From: Candidatus Odyssella sp.
Lineage (GTDB): Bacteria > Pseudomonadota > Alphaproteobacteria > Bin65
Direction: 5' to 3'
DNA length: 33,325 nt
Assembly: GCA_016792765.1 (NCBI GenBank)
Contig: JAEULD010000352.1
Span: 1-33,325 of the forward strand
Shown: positions 7,525-15,145 of the stretch, in pieces
How the letters are laid out: each line of letters starts with the position of its first letter
Position numbering within the stretch: the stretch's first letter is position 1
Position numbers and translations under genes: made by a program
The notes under the pieces: generated by a model
Database searches by the model: none
What the model was told of the DNA's origin: nothing
Seen by the model: the letters and a program-made list of their open reading frames with translations, nothing else

Positions 7525-8305
7525 GGCGGCGCTCCTCGGACGGCGCCGCCTCGGCGCCGAGATAGGCGGCGACGACCTCGGGATGGCGCTGCACGTCGGC
7601 CGGCGCGCCCTCGACGAGCACGCGGCCCGAGACCAGCACGAGCACGCGCTCGGAGATTCCCATCACCATGCGCATGTTGTGCTCGATGAGGACGACGGTG
7701 ACGCCGGTCTCGGCGATCGCCCGCAGCACGCCCACCATCTCTTCGGCCTCGCCGGCGTTGAGGCCCGCGGCCGGCTCGTCGAGCAAGAGCAGACGCGGCT
7801 TGCTGGCCATGGCCCGCGCCACTTCGAGACGCTTGAGCGCGCCGTAGGGAAGCGATCCGGCCTCGGCATCGCGATAGCGCCCGAGGCCGAGGCGCTCCAT
7901 GAGCGCGGCCGCATCAGCGCGGCACGCTTTTTCGGCGGCGCGGAAACGGCCGAGCCGCGCGATCGCCGGCAGGAGGCCGGACCTCAGATGCCGGTGCGCG
8001 CCGACCATGACGTTCTCGACCGCGCTCATGTTGAGGAACACCTGCGGCGTCTGGAACGTGCGCGCGAGGCCGTGGCGCGCCAGCAGGTGCGGCGGCTGGC
8101 CGGTGACGTCTTCGCCGGACAGGAAAACGCGGCCCGCCGAAGGCCGGTAGACGCCGCTGATGAGGTTGAACAGCGTCGTCTTCCCGGCGCCGTTCGGGCC
8201 GATCAGCGCGAAGATCTGCCGCGGCGCCACGGCGAAGCTCACCTCGGCGACGGCGGTCACGCCGCCGAAGCTCTTGCTCACCTGCTCGAGGCGCAGCGCG
8301 CTCAC
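7517..8305 (-). CDS. livG: Branched-chain-type ABC transporter ATPase, LivG-like (system 1)
   Basis: The product has 262 residues, with Walker A (GPNGAGKTT), a LivG-type 'LARTFQTPQVFLNMSAVENV' segment, the signature-like LPYGALKRLE, Walker B (RLLLLDEPAAGLN) and 'VVLIEHNMRMVMGISERVLVL'. The start is taken as GTG at 8303-8305, which overlaps the livM stop and gives MSALRLEQVSKSFGG, the normal LivG beginning. The frame stays open further upstream inside livM, but that stretch does not look like part of an ATPase. Confidence 0.93.
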   Translation of the reverse strand: MSALRLEQVSKSFGGVTAVAEVSFAVAPRQIFALIGPNGAGKTTLFNLISGVYRPSAGRVFLSGEDVTGQPPHLLARHGLARTFQTPQVFLNMSAVENVMVGAHRHLRSGLLPAIARLGRFRAAEKACRADAAALMERLGLGRYRDAEAGSLPYGALKRLEVARAMASKPRLLLLDEPAAGLNAGEAEEMVGVLRAIAETGVTVVLIEHNMRMVMGISERVLVLVSGRVLVEGAPADVQRHPEVVAAYLGAEAAPSEERRRA

Positions 8306-9252
8306 GGCCGCCGCCCGACGAGCCGCGCCAGCGTCGGCACCAGGCCGCGCGGCATGAAAATCATCGTCGCCATCAGCACGATGCCGAACACCAGCGATTC
8401 GTAGTCCTTGAACACGGTCAGGAGCTGCGGCAGCGCGGTGAGGATCGCGGCGCCCACGACCGCGCCGTAGGTGGACGCCATGCCGCCGAGCACGACCATC
8501 GTGACGAGCTCGATGGAGTGGAGGAAGCCGACCTTGCCGGGCGTGATGAAGCCGCCATAGTGCGCGGTGAGGCTTCCGGCCACGGCCGCGAGAACCGCCG
8601 AGACCACGAAGATCAGCAGCTTGGCCCGCGCGATATCGACTCCCATCGCTTCGGCCGCGACCTCCGAGCCGTGGATCGCCCGCAGCGCGCGCCCGAGCGG
8701 CGAATCGATGAGGTTGAACGCCAGCCAGACCGTGGCGATCAGCAGCGCGCCGACGATCCAGTACCACATCTTCTCGCCCTGGAGCGCGGCGCCGAACACG
8801 CCGAGCGGCGCCACCGGCATGCCGTCGGGCCCGCCGGTCAGGCGTTCTTCGGTCGTGATCACGACCGCGATGATGATGCCGAGCCCGAGCGTGGCCATCG
8901 CGAGATAATGGCCCCTGAGCCGCAGGATCGGCCGGCCGAGCGCGAGCGCGAGCACGCCGACCAGCGCGGCCGCCGCGACGAGCGACACCAGCGACGGCCA
9001 GCCGTAATTCGTGGTGAGAATGGCCGACGCATAGGCGCCGAGCCCGAAGAATCCGGCGTGGCCGAGGCTGATCTGCCCGGCGAATCCGATCAGCAGGTTG
9101 AGCCCGACGCAGACGATCGCGTTCAAGCCGATGAGGATCGCGACGTCGTAGAAGTAGCGGTTGGGCATCGCCAGCGGGAGCACCGCCACGACGAGCGCGA
9201 GCACGGCGAGCCCGCCATGGCGCCCCTGCAGCAATGCCATCGCCCGGCCCAT
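8302..9252 (-). CDS. livM: Branched-chain-type ABC transporter permease, LivM-like (system 1)
   Basis: The product has 316 residues and about 9-10 membrane helices. It carries the typical LivM stretch 'LNLLIGFAGQISLGHAGFFGLGAYA' and the cytoplasmic EAA-like loop 'GRALRAIHGSEVAAEAMGVD'. The start ATG (9250-9252) overlaps the livH stop as TGATG. A second in-frame ATG at 9238-9240 is an alternative. With LivH it forms the membrane channel. Confidence 0.93.
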   Translation of the reverse strand: MGRAMALLQGRHGGLAVLALVVAVLPLAMPNRYFYDVAILIGLNAIVCVGLNLLIGFAGQISLGHAGFFGLGAYASAILTTNYGWPSLVSLVAAAALVGVLALALGRPILRLRGHYLAMATLGLGIIIAVVITTEERLTGGPDGMPVAPLGVFGAALQGEKMWYWIVGALLIATVWLAFNLIDSPLGRALRAIHGSEVAAEAMGVDIARAKLLIFVVSAVLAAVAGSLTAHYGGFITPGKVGFLHSIELVTMVVLGGMASTYGAVVGAAILTALPQLLTVFKDYESLVFGIVLMATMIFMPRGLVPTLARLVGRRP

Positions 9253-10124
9253 CACACGCGCTCGGCGCTGGCTTTGCCGAACAGGCCGCCCGGCATGAAG
9301 ACCAGCACGGCCAGGATGATGACGAAGGCGATGACGTCCTTGTAGGCCGAGGAGAGGTATCCGGCGCCGAGGGCCTCGGCGAGGCCGAGCAGCAGGCCGC
9401 CGGCGATGGCGCCGACGCCGCTGCCGAGGCCGCCGAGCATGGCGGCCGCGAAGCCCTTGAGGCCGACCATGATGCCGACATCGAACGACGTGAGCGTGAT
9501 CGGCGAGATCAGCACGCCGGCGACGGCGCCGAGCAGCGCCGAAAGACCGAAGCTCAGCAGCAGGATGAAGCGCACGTTGATGCCCACGAGCTGCGCCGCG
9601 TTGCGGTTGTTGGCGGCGGCGAGCATCGCCTTGCCGAGCTTGGTGCGGCCGAAGAAGGCGCTGAGGCCGACGACGACCGCGACCGACGCGCCCATGACCC
9701 ACAGCGACTGCGGCAGGATCGTCGCCCCCGCGACCGCGATCGGCTGCTCGCCGGTGAACGGCGGCACGGTGTGGAACTGCTTGCCGAACAGGAGCTGCGC
9801 CACGCCGCGGATCGCGATCGAGGCGCCGATCGTGATGATGATGAGCGTCACCACGGGGGCGCGGCGCGCCGGCTCGATCGCGAATTTCTCGAGCAGCAGG
9901 CCGATCGCGACCCCGGCCGCGACGGCGACCGCGACGGCGAGCGGCAGCGGAACGCCGGCCGCGACGAGGAAGGAGGCGGACATGCCGCCCGCCATCACGA
10001 ACTCGCCCTGCGCGAAATTGATGACGCCGCTGGCGTTGTAGATGATGGCGAAGCCGAGCGCCACCAGCGCATAGGTGGCGCCCACGGTGAGGCCGGAGAA
10101 GACGAATTGCAGCAGTTCCGCCAT
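9252..10124 (-). CDS. livH: Branched-chain-type ABC transporter permease, LivH-like (system 1)
   Basis: The product has 290 residues and about 8 membrane helices. Hallmarks are 'VFSGLTVGATYALVALGFAIIYNASGVINFAQGEFVM' near the start and 'GKAMLAAANNRNAAQLVGINV' as the coupling loop. It sits 64 bases after the binding-protein gene. That gap holds a perfect hairpin (10151-10172). It is the second membrane subunit of transporter 1. Confidence 0.93.
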   Translation of the reverse strand: MAELLQFVFSGLTVGATYALVALGFAIIYNASGVINFAQGEFVMAGGMSASFLVAAGVPLPLAVAVAVAAGVAIGLLLEKFAIEPARRAPVVTLIIITIGASIAIRGVAQLLFGKQFHTVPPFTGEQPIAVAGATILPQSLWVMGASVAVVVGLSAFFGRTKLGKAMLAAANNRNAAQLVGINVRFILLLSFGLSALLGAVAGVLISPITLTSFDVGIMVGLKGFAAAMLGGLGSGVGAIAGGLLLGLAEALGAGYLSSAYKDVIAFVIILAVLVFMPGGLFGKASAERV

Positions 10125-10150
10125 CGCGCCGTTCCTCGGCCGGCGCGAAG

Positions 10151-10172
10151 GGCGGCGCCTCGCGGCGCCGCC
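10151..10172. promoter_or_regulatory. Hairpin between binding-protein gene 1 and livH
   Basis: GGCGGCGCC and GGCGCCGCC form a perfect 9-bp stem with a TCGC loop. An outer pair (GGCGCG at 10142-10147, CGCGCC at 10177-10182) can extend it. It lies after the binding-protein stop and has no T-run, so I read it as a partial attenuator or mRNA-stabilising stem rather than a full terminator. The second Liv system has an analogous stem. Confidence 0.6.
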
Positions 10173-10188
10173 GCGGCGCGCCGATCCG

Positions 10189-11352
10189 CTATTTCACGAG
10201 CGTCCACTCGCCCTTCTTCACCTCGAGCATGCGGAACGCCGAGAGATCGAGCCCCATGTGGTCGGTCGGCGACATGTTGACGATCCCCGCCGTGCCCACG
10301 AAGCCCTTGGTCGTCTCCAGCGCGTCGCGCAGCTTGGCCTTGTCGGTGGTCTTCGCGCGCTTGAGCGCATCGACCGCGAGGAACAGGCCGTCATAGGCGC
10401 TGCCGCCGAAGGTCGAGACGTCGGAGCCGTACTTCGTCTCGTAGTCTCTCTTGTAGCCGACCACGACGGCTTTCTGCGGATCGTTGGCCGGAAGGATCTC
10501 GGCGACCAGCAGCGCGGCCGCGGGCAGGCGCACGCCTTCCGCCGCTTCGCCGGCCAGCTTGATGAATTCCTTCGAGGCGACGCCGTGCGACTGATACAGC
10601 GGCATCGTCATGCCGAGCTGGCGGAAATTCTTGGTGACGATCGCGGGGCCCTGGCCGAAGCCGGGATTGACGACGGCCTGAACGCCCGCCGTGTTCTTGA
10701 TCTTCGTGAGCTGGGCGGTCATGTCGCTGTCTTTGGCGCCGTAGCTCTCGTCGGCGACGATCGAGATGCCGTATTTCCCCGCGACCTTCAGGCACTCCTG
10801 GCGCATCGAGCGGTCGAAGCCGCCGGCGCCGGCGATCATCCCGATCTTGGCGATGCCGCGCGCCTTCATGTCTTCGAAGATCTTCTCGCACGCCATGCGG
10901 TCGGTGTGCGGGGTCTTGAACACCCACTTCTTGACCGGCTCGATGATGACCACCGCGCCGGCGAGGGAAATGAACGGCATCCCGGCCTGCTCGGCCAGCG
11001 GAACCGCCGCCATCGTGGTTCCCGTCGTGGTGCCGCCGACGATGATGTCGACCTTGTCCTGGTCGATGAGCCGCTTGGCGAAGGTGCGCGCCTTGTCGCT
11101 GTCGCCGGCATCGTCGTAGACGACGAGCTCGATCTTGCGCCCGATCACGCCGCCGGCCGCGTTGAGCTTTTCGACATAGAGCTTCAGCGTCTTCTCCTCG
11201 GGGTCGCCGAGGAAGGCCGCCGGGCCGGTGACCGACAGGAAGCTTCCGATCTTGATCGGCGGCGCTTCGGCCGCGGCCGGCGCCGCAATCAGGGCGCCCG
11301 CGGCGAGCGAGAGGGCGGCGGACATGAAGGCGCGAATCGGCAGGGATCGCAT
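10189..11352 (-). CDS. ABC transporter periplasmic binding protein, Peripla_BP_6 type (system 1)
   Basis: The product has 387 residues. A Sec signal peptide (core AFMSAALSLAAGALIAAPAAA) is followed by 'IKIGSFLSVTGPAAFLGDPEEKTLKLYVEKLNAAGG', the standard opening of LivJ-like proteins. Later segments (VDIIVGGTTTGTTMA, SLAGAVVIIEP, YDGLFLAVDALKRA) fit the two-lobe fold. The ATG at 11350-11352 has a good GGAGGAAC ribosome site, so the longer in-frame upstream extension is discarded. In aromatic degraders such proteins often bind benzoate-like acids. That ligand is inferred here from the bcr context and a shared operator-like site 72 bases upstream. Confidence 0.9.
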   Translation of the reverse strand: MRSLPIRAFMSAALSLAAGALIAAPAAAEAPPIKIGSFLSVTGPAAFLGDPEEKTLKLYVEKLNAAGGVIGRKIELVVYDDAGDSDKARTFAKRLIDQDKVDIIVGGTTTGTTMAAVPLAEQAGMPFISLAGAVVIIEPVKKWVFKTPHTDRMACEKIFEDMKARGIAKIGMIAGAGGFDRSMRQECLKVAGKYGISIVADESYGAKDSDMTAQLTKIKNTAGVQAVVNPGFGQGPAIVTKNFRQLGMTMPLYQSHGVASKEFIKLAGEAAEGVRLPAAALLVAEILPANDPQKAVVVGYKRDYETKYGSDVSTFGGSAYDGLFLAVDALKRAKTTDKAKLRDALETTKGFVGTAGIVNMSPTDHMGLDLSAFRMLEVKKGEWTLVK

Positions 11353-11417
11353 GGTCGTTCCTCCGGGTTGAATCCCGGCTGCCCGATCCCCCAGGGCGGC
11401 CGGCACGCTTATTTACG

Positions 11418-11443
11418 TATTTCGGTATTCTATTGCTTATTTG
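11418..11443. promoter_or_regulatory. Putative Rrf2 operator, site A (upstream of liv system 1)
   Basis: The core GGTATTCTATTGCT (11424-11437) matches the local dyad GGTA-N6-TACC on the left and weakly on the right (TGCT), and is followed by TATTTG. Half-sites match TAAATAGGTA at 7/10 and its complement at 7/10. A further partial half (GCTTATTTACG) sits just left of it at 11407-11417, so this may be a double site. It lies 66-91 bases before the binding-protein start. Confidence 0.5.
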
Positions 11444-11493
11444 ACGAAAGCCGCACGCGGCTGTCAATCCCGCGGTTGCGGCGGCCGGTGCGA

Positions 11494-11958
11494 CTATTTG
11501 GCGGCGCGGACGACCGCGCGCAGTTCGGGTGCGGCGCCCGGCGCGGCGCCGGTGTTGCGCTTGATCTGGTTGACCAGCGTCTCGATCGTGATCGAATCGA
11601 GCGTGGCGCGCGCGATCTGCTCGATCTCGTTCAGCACCGGATGAAGGCTGCGCCCGATGTCGGTGCGCGCGCCGCGATCCGCGGCATCCGAAGCCGGGGC
11701 GCCGATGTCTTCGAACATCTCGATGATGTCGAGCAGCGTCGTGCGCTTGGCGTTGCCGGAGAAGCGGTAGCCGCCGCCGACCCCGCGCGTCGATTCGACC
11801 AGGCCGGCGCGCCCGAGGTCGCGCAGCACCTTGGCGAGGTGATTGTTGGAAATTCCGTACTTCTCCGCAATCTCGGCCGCAGACGATTGCCGCTCCGGAT
11901 CGAGCGCCAGCTCGAGGACCGAATACAGCGCGAACTGCGTGGCCTTCTGGAGTTTCAT
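11494..11958 (-). CDS. Rrf2-family transcriptional regulator without cysteines
   Basis: The product has 154 residues, the normal Rrf2 size. The N-terminal winged helix-turn-helix (about 1-75) is clear: MKLQKATQFALYSVLELA, 'SSAAEIAEKYGISNNHLAKVL' as helix-turn-helix, then GLVESTRGVGGGYRF as the wing. After it comes 'TLLDIIEMFEDIG', the usual dimerisation helix. In IscR, NsrR and RirA the next loop carries three Cys that bind an Fe-S cluster. Here it reads APASDAADRGARTDIGRS, and the entire protein has no Cys. It must sense something else or act through a partner. It is downstream of a GNAT gene with a 26-base gap. I infer that it controls the aromatic regulon. Confidence 0.88.
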   Translation of the reverse strand: MKLQKATQFALYSVLELALDPERQSSAAEIAEKYGISNNHLAKVLRDLGRAGLVESTRGVGGGYRFSGNAKRTTLLDIIEMFEDIGAPASDAADRGARTDIGRSLHPVLNEIEQIARATLDSITIETLVNQIKRNTGAAPGAAPELRAVVRAAK

Positions 11959-11984
11959 CGAATTACCGGATCTCGTGGTTGGTA

Positions 11985-12470
11985 TCAGATGAGCGCTTTT
12001 TCGAGCTGAATGAAGGGGCCGGCCATCATCCCCTGGCTGCGGAAGAATCGGAGGTTGAGCAGGTCGTCGCGAGACAGCATCGTGCGCAGCTTCCGCACGC
12101 CGGCCTTCTTGAAGCAGTCGACGATCGCGTCGACGAGCATCGTGCCGATCCGGCGCAGCCGCACGTCGGCATCCACTTCGGCCGCCAGCACCCAGCCGCA
12201 GGGCACCGACCCGAATTCCCACGCGCGGATCTCGCCGACGATGAAGCCCACCAGCTTCGAGCGCTCCTCGGCGACGAGTATGAAGTGCGTCTTGCGGCGC
12301 CGGCCGTAGTCGGCGAACAGCTCGCGCCAGTATTGCGGCTTCGCCACGCCGGTGTTGGCCGCATCGAGCGCCACGACCGCGCGGTGATCGCGCGGCATCA
12401 GCGGCCGAACCCGTATCCCGGACGGAGCCCGCGCCTCGGGAGCGCGGCGGCTCTGGCTTCGGCTGCTCAT
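11985..12470 (-). CDS. GNAT-family N-acetyltransferase
   Basis: The product has 161 residues. After a basic, Arg-rich N terminus it follows the GNAT pattern: IRVRPLMPRDHRAVVALDAAN, FILVAEERSKLVGFIVGEI, a strand with GWVLAAEVDADVRLRRIGTMLVDAIVDC (acetyl-CoA loop R-R-I-G-T), then a final segment with LRFFRSQGMMAGPFIQLEKAL. The ATG at 12468-12470 has a GAGAAGG ribosome site; an upstream in-frame TTG is less likely. It is the first gene before rrf2 and has operator site B 16-41 bases upstream. A protein-lysine acetyltransferase role acting on CoA ligases is possible but unproven. Confidence 0.8.
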   Translation of the reverse strand: MSSRSQSRRAPEARAPSGIRVRPLMPRDHRAVVALDAANTGVAKPQYWRELFADYGRRRKTHFILVAEERSKLVGFIVGEIRAWEFGSVPCGWVLAAEVDADVRLRRIGTMLVDAIVDCFKKAGVRKLRTMLSRDDLLNLRFFRSQGMMAGPFIQLEKALI

Positions 12471-12485
12471 GGCAACGCGCCTTCT

Positions 12486-12511
12486 CAAATTGGTATTCTC
12501 GTACCGTATTT
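12486..12511. promoter_or_regulatory. Putative Rrf2 operator, site B (upstream of GNAT-rrf2)
   Basis: The core GGTATTCTCGTACC (12492-12505) is a perfect GGTA-N6-TACC dyad, flanked left by CAAATT (left half 8/10 to TAAATAGGTA) and right by GTATTT. It lies just upstream of the minus-strand GNAT gene that precedes rrf2, as expected for autoregulation. Site C lies 75 bases away for the divergent operon. Confidence 0.6.
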
Positions 12512-12586
12512 GCTTCGGGCCGCTCCAGCAAGAGGCGGGAGCCGCATGCCGGGCGGCGGGCGAATGGGTCGCAGGCCTTTTTCGGC

Positions 12587-12612
12587 AATATTGGTACTAT
12601 AATGCCTATTTA
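12587..12612. promoter_or_regulatory. Putative Rrf2 operator, site C (DUF2249 operon), overlapping a -10 like TATAAT
   Basis: The core GGTACTATAATGCC (12593-12606) continues into TATTTAGG; the right half TGCCTATTTA matches 9/10. The sequence TATAAT at 12598-12603 inside the core is a perfect sigma-70 -10 hexamer, though no strong -35 is visible 17 bases upstream. Binding here would block the promoter of the gene that starts at 12650. Confidence 0.6.
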
Positions 12613-12649
12613 GGCGAGACGGTCGCCGCACACGTATCGGAGCCGCATC

Positions 12650-13450
12650 ATGGCCGCATCGAGGGTTACCGCGGAGACGACGATCGCCCGCGCGCTGGCG
12701 GCGGATCCCGATCTCGTCGACCGTCTGATCGCGTTCAATCCGACGTTCCGCAAGCTCAAGAACCCCATCCTGCGGCGGACGATGGCGCGGCTCGCGAACT
12801 TCGCCGACGCGGCGCGGGTGGCGGGCGTGCCGCTCGAGGCGCTGCTCGCCGTGGCGAACGGCGCGGCGCCGCCGCCGATCGAGCAATCGGCCGAGCCGCC
12901 GGCCGACGCGGGTGCCGCCGACGCGCCCGGCTGGGTCGCGGCGCTCGATCGCGCCGCGGCGACGCCGCTCGACGTCCGGCCCGTGCTGGCCTCCGGCCGG
13001 GACCCTTACGCGACCATCATGGGCGTCGTCGCCAAGCTGCAGCCCGGCGCCGTCTTGATCCTGGATGCGCCGTTCGATCCCGCCCCGTTGCGCCGCGTTC
13101 TGGCGGGGAAAGGTTTCGTCGATCATGCGGAGTGCCTGGCGCCCGACCATTGGCGGATCTACTTCCGGAACGCGGGCCGCGCCCCGGCGCCGGCCGCGCC
13201 CGCCGCCGGCGCCCGCCTCTGGCGCGACGGCGGCGTCGCGCACATCGACGTGCGCGGCCTCGAGCCGCCCGAGCCGATGCTCGCGATCCTGCGCCTGCTC
13301 GAGCAGCCCGACTGCGGCCCGAGCGTGATCGTCCACCACGAGCGCGAGCCGGTGTTCCTCTACCCCGAGCTGGCCGAGCGCGGATGGCGGCACGAGATCG
13401 TCGACGGCGACGCCGGGGAAGTGCGCCTGCGGCTGACGCGCTCCGCATGA
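12650..13450 (+). CDS. DUF1858 plus two DUF2249 domains protein
   Basis: The product has 266 residues and is soluble. Residues about 8-68 match the DUF1858 pattern (DPDLVDRLIAFNPTFRKLKNP, then RRTMARLANFADAARVAGV). Residues about 104-180 and about 199-262 are two DUF2249-like units, each opening with LDVRP or IDVRGLEPPEPM and containing a hydrophobic strand (AVLILDAPFDPAPL, VIVHHEREPVFLYPELAERG) and a final beta strand. Such proteins occur next to hemerythrins, NnrS and nitrite/NO genes in denitrifiers, where they are thought to help nitrosative-stress or redox handling. Its stop overlaps the next ATG (ATGA), so the two are probably translated together. Confidence 0.8.
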   Translation: MAASRVTAETTIARALAADPDLVDRLIAFNPTFRKLKNPILRRTMARLANFADAARVAGVPLEALLAVANGAAPPPIEQSAEPPADAGAADAPGWVAALDRAAATPLDVRPVLASGRDPYATIMGVVAKLQPGAVLILDAPFDPAPLRRVLAGKGFVDHAECLAPDHWRIYFRNAGRAPAPAAPAAGARLWRDGGVAHIDVRGLEPPEPMLAILRLLEQPDCGPSVIVHHEREPVFLYPELAERGWRHEIVDGDAGEVRLRLTRSA

Positions 13451-14733
13451 CTCGCCCCGCCAATCCCGCCGCCGCCAGCTTCCTCGGCGGCGCCAAGAGC
13501 CGGCTCCTGCCGTCGTCGATCCCGTTCCGCTTCTTCGGCGGCGCCGTGTTCTTTCACCTGGCGTTCTGGTGCGGCGTCGTCTGGGCCGCCGCGGAGATTC
13601 CGAATTTCGTGATCGGACCCGGCCGCGTGCTGGCGGTGCTGCACTTGCTGACGCTCGGCGTCTTCGCCGCAACCGCGTTCGGCGCGGCCTTCCAGCTGCT
13701 GCCGGTCGCGACGAAGCAGCCGCTGCGGGCGGAATGGCCGGCGCGCCTCGTCGCATGGCTGCTTTTTCCCGGCGTCGCGCTGTTCGCGGCCGGCATCGCG
13801 GAGACGCTCCACGTGCCCGCGGCGATCGGCGGAATCCTGTCGGCCGCGGGCGTGATGCTCGCCGGCGCGCTGCTCGCCGACAATCTCGCGCGGGCGCGCG
13901 GCATGGCGAGCGTGGTCGCGCATGGCTGGGCCGCCGTCGCGAGCCTGTTCGCGCTCGCCGTTCTCGGTTTCCTCCTCGTCGTCGACCAGCACCACGGGCT
14001 CTTCGCCAGCCGCAACGGCATCGGCGCGACGCACGCGATCCTCGCCGTCTACGGCTTCATGGGCATGCTGGCGCTCGGCTTCAGCTATGTGCTGGTGCCG
14101 ATGTTCGGACTGGCGCCGGCGCCCCCGGCGCGCGCGGCCCTGGCGAGCTGCGCGCTTGCCGTGGCCGGCCTCGTTCTCGGCGCCGGCGGCGCGCTTCTCG
14201 GCGAGCCCGCGGTTCTCGCCGCCGCCGCCGCGGCCGGGCTCGGCGCCGTGGCGCTCCATCTCCGGCTGATGGCCGGCGCGATGAAGGCGCGGATGCGCAA
14301 GCGGCTCGGTCCGTCTTTTCTGCTGGTCCGGATCGCCTGGGCGTGCCTGCCGGCCTCGCTGATCCTGGGCGCGCTGATGGCGCTGGATCTCTGGCCGTGG
14401 CGCGCGCCGGCGCTGTTCGGCGCCGTGGTCCTGCTCGGATGGCTGCTGACCTTCGTGCTCGGGATGCTGCAGCGCATCGTTCCGTTCCTCGCCTCGATGC
14501 ACGCGAGCGGCCCGGGCCGCGCGCCGCCGCTGGTTTCGAACCTGACGGCGGAAGGGCCGCTGGCGATCCACCGCCATTGCCACTTCGCGGCCGTGGCCGG
14601 GCTCATGGCCGGCATCGCGGGCGACTGGCCGATCGTGATACAGGTCTCGGGCGCGATCGGCGCGGCCGGCGCCGCCGCCTTCGCGTGGTTCTTCGTCGGC
14701 GCGCTCGTGCGCATGCGGAACGCCGCCCGCTGA
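13447..14733 (+). CDS. Polytopic membrane protein, NnrS / heme-copper oxidase subunit I-like
   Basis: The product has 428 residues and about 12 membrane helices. Histidines lie in or at the edge of helices in a heme-protein manner: VLHLLTLG (helix 2), VVAHGWA, VVDQHHGLF, GATHAILAVYGFMGMLALGFSYVL and AIHRHCHFAAVAG. This pattern resembles NnrS and distant heme-copper oxidase subunit I relatives that sit beside DUF2249 and hemerythrin genes in denitrifiers. A role in NO or O2 handling at the inner membrane is an inference from this context. It follows the DUF2249 gene with an ATGA overlap. Confidence 0.6.
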   Translation: MTRPANPAAASFLGGAKSRLLPSSIPFRFFGGAVFFHLAFWCGVVWAAAEIPNFVIGPGRVLAVLHLLTLGVFAATAFGAAFQLLPVATKQPLRAEWPARLVAWLLFPGVALFAAGIAETLHVPAAIGGILSAAGVMLAGALLADNLARARGMASVVAHGWAAVASLFALAVLGFLLVVDQHHGLFASRNGIGATHAILAVYGFMGMLALGFSYVLVPMFGLAPAPPARAALASCALAVAGLVLGAGGALLGEPAVLAAAAAAGLGAVALHLRLMAGAMKARMRKRLGPSFLLVRIAWACLPASLILGALMALDLWPWRAPALFGAVVLLGWLLTFVLGMLQRIVPFLASMHASGPGRAPPLVSNLTAEGPLAIHRHCHFAAVAGLMAGIAGDWPIVIQVSGAIGAAGAAAFAWFFVGALVRMRNAAR

Positions 14734-14754
14734 CAAAGGGAAAGAGAGAAAACC

Positions 14755-15054
14755 GTGTCCGATCTCGTCGACCGTGCGCGCGACGCGCTGAAATCCGTCG
14801 TCGATCCCGAGGCGGGGCTGAACATCGTCGACCTCGGCCTGGTCTACGACGTCGCGATCGAGAACGGACGGCTGGTGGCGCTGATCACGTTCACGACCGA
14901 GGCCTGCCCGGTCGGGCCGCGCCTCGCCGCGGAGGCCGAGCGCGCCCTGGCGGCCGTGGCCGGCCCCGCCCCGGTCGAGATCCGCGTCACCTTCGATCCG
15001 CCCTGGACGCCGGAGCGCATCACCCCGGACGGCCGCGCGCTGCTCGGCCGATAG
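14755..15054 (+). CDS. MIP18/DUF59-family Fe-S assembly factor
   Basis: The product has 99 residues, the size of a stand-alone DUF59 (SufT/PaaD-type) domain. It shows LKSVVDPEAGLNIVDLGLVYDVAIENG and the signature Cys in TTEACPVGPRLAAEAERAL, then FDPPWTPERIT, which is a typical family ending. These proteins help mature Fe-S clusters. The start is GTG at 14755-14757 behind AAGGGAAAGAGAG. It is the third gene of its operon. Bcr, KorAB and the ferredoxin in this window are all Fe-S proteins, which makes a cluster-assembly role fitting. Confidence 0.87.
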   Translation: MSDLVDRARDALKSVVDPEAGLNIVDLGLVYDVAIENGRLVALITFTTEACPVGPRLAAEAERALAAVAGPAPVEIRVTFDPPWTPERITPDGRALLGR

Positions 15055-15084
15055 CGGCATTTGCGCGCGGGCGGCGGCGCCCGG

Positions 15085-15114
15085 TTGACCCTCGCGGCCC
15101 GAAACAGGTATTTT
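15085..15114 (+). promoter_or_regulatory. Predicted sigma-70-like promoter for the hemerythrin operon
   Basis: TTGACC (15085-15090) is followed after 18 bases by TATTTT (15109-15114). The -10 overlaps the left edge of operator site D, which gives a simple repression geometry. The gene starts 32 bases downstream of the -10. Confidence 0.4.
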
Positions 15115-15134
15115 GGTACTGTCATACCTATTTA
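15109..15134. promoter_or_regulatory. Putative Rrf2 operator, site D (upstream of hemerythrin)
   Basis: The core GGTACTGTCATACC (15115-15128) is a perfect GGTA-N6-TACC dyad and its right half TACCTATTTA matches the consensus 10/10. The left half reads TATTTTGGTA. It ends 11 bases before the hemerythrin ATG, so it covers the expected start of transcription. Confidence 0.65.
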
Positions 15135-15145
15135 GGCACCCCGCC

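Noticed and set aside
7517-9481. A possible fusion of LivG with an upstream 390-residue part
   Set aside because: The upstream part reads livM and livH DNA in the wrong frame and is Arg/Ala-rich. The real livG starts at GTG 8303-8305.
6823-11352. Tandem duplication as the origin of the two Liv systems
   Set aside because: The permeases and binding proteins differ strongly in sequence and in signal peptide type, so a recent local duplication is not supported.
11494-11958. Assigning the Rrf2 protein as NsrR because of the nearby hemerythrin and NnrS-like genes
   Set aside because: It has no cysteine, while NsrR needs three for its cluster, and the dyads do not resemble the known NsrR box.
12598-12603. 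The five dyads as plain -10 promoter elements instead of operators
   Set aside because: Only site C holds TATAAT. The equivalent bases in the others (TGTCAT, TGCAAT, TCTATT, TCTCGT) are poor -10 hexamers, and the possible -35 elements at sites D and E are at inconsistent distances. The dyad symmetry and the presence upstream of genes on both strands fit an operator better.
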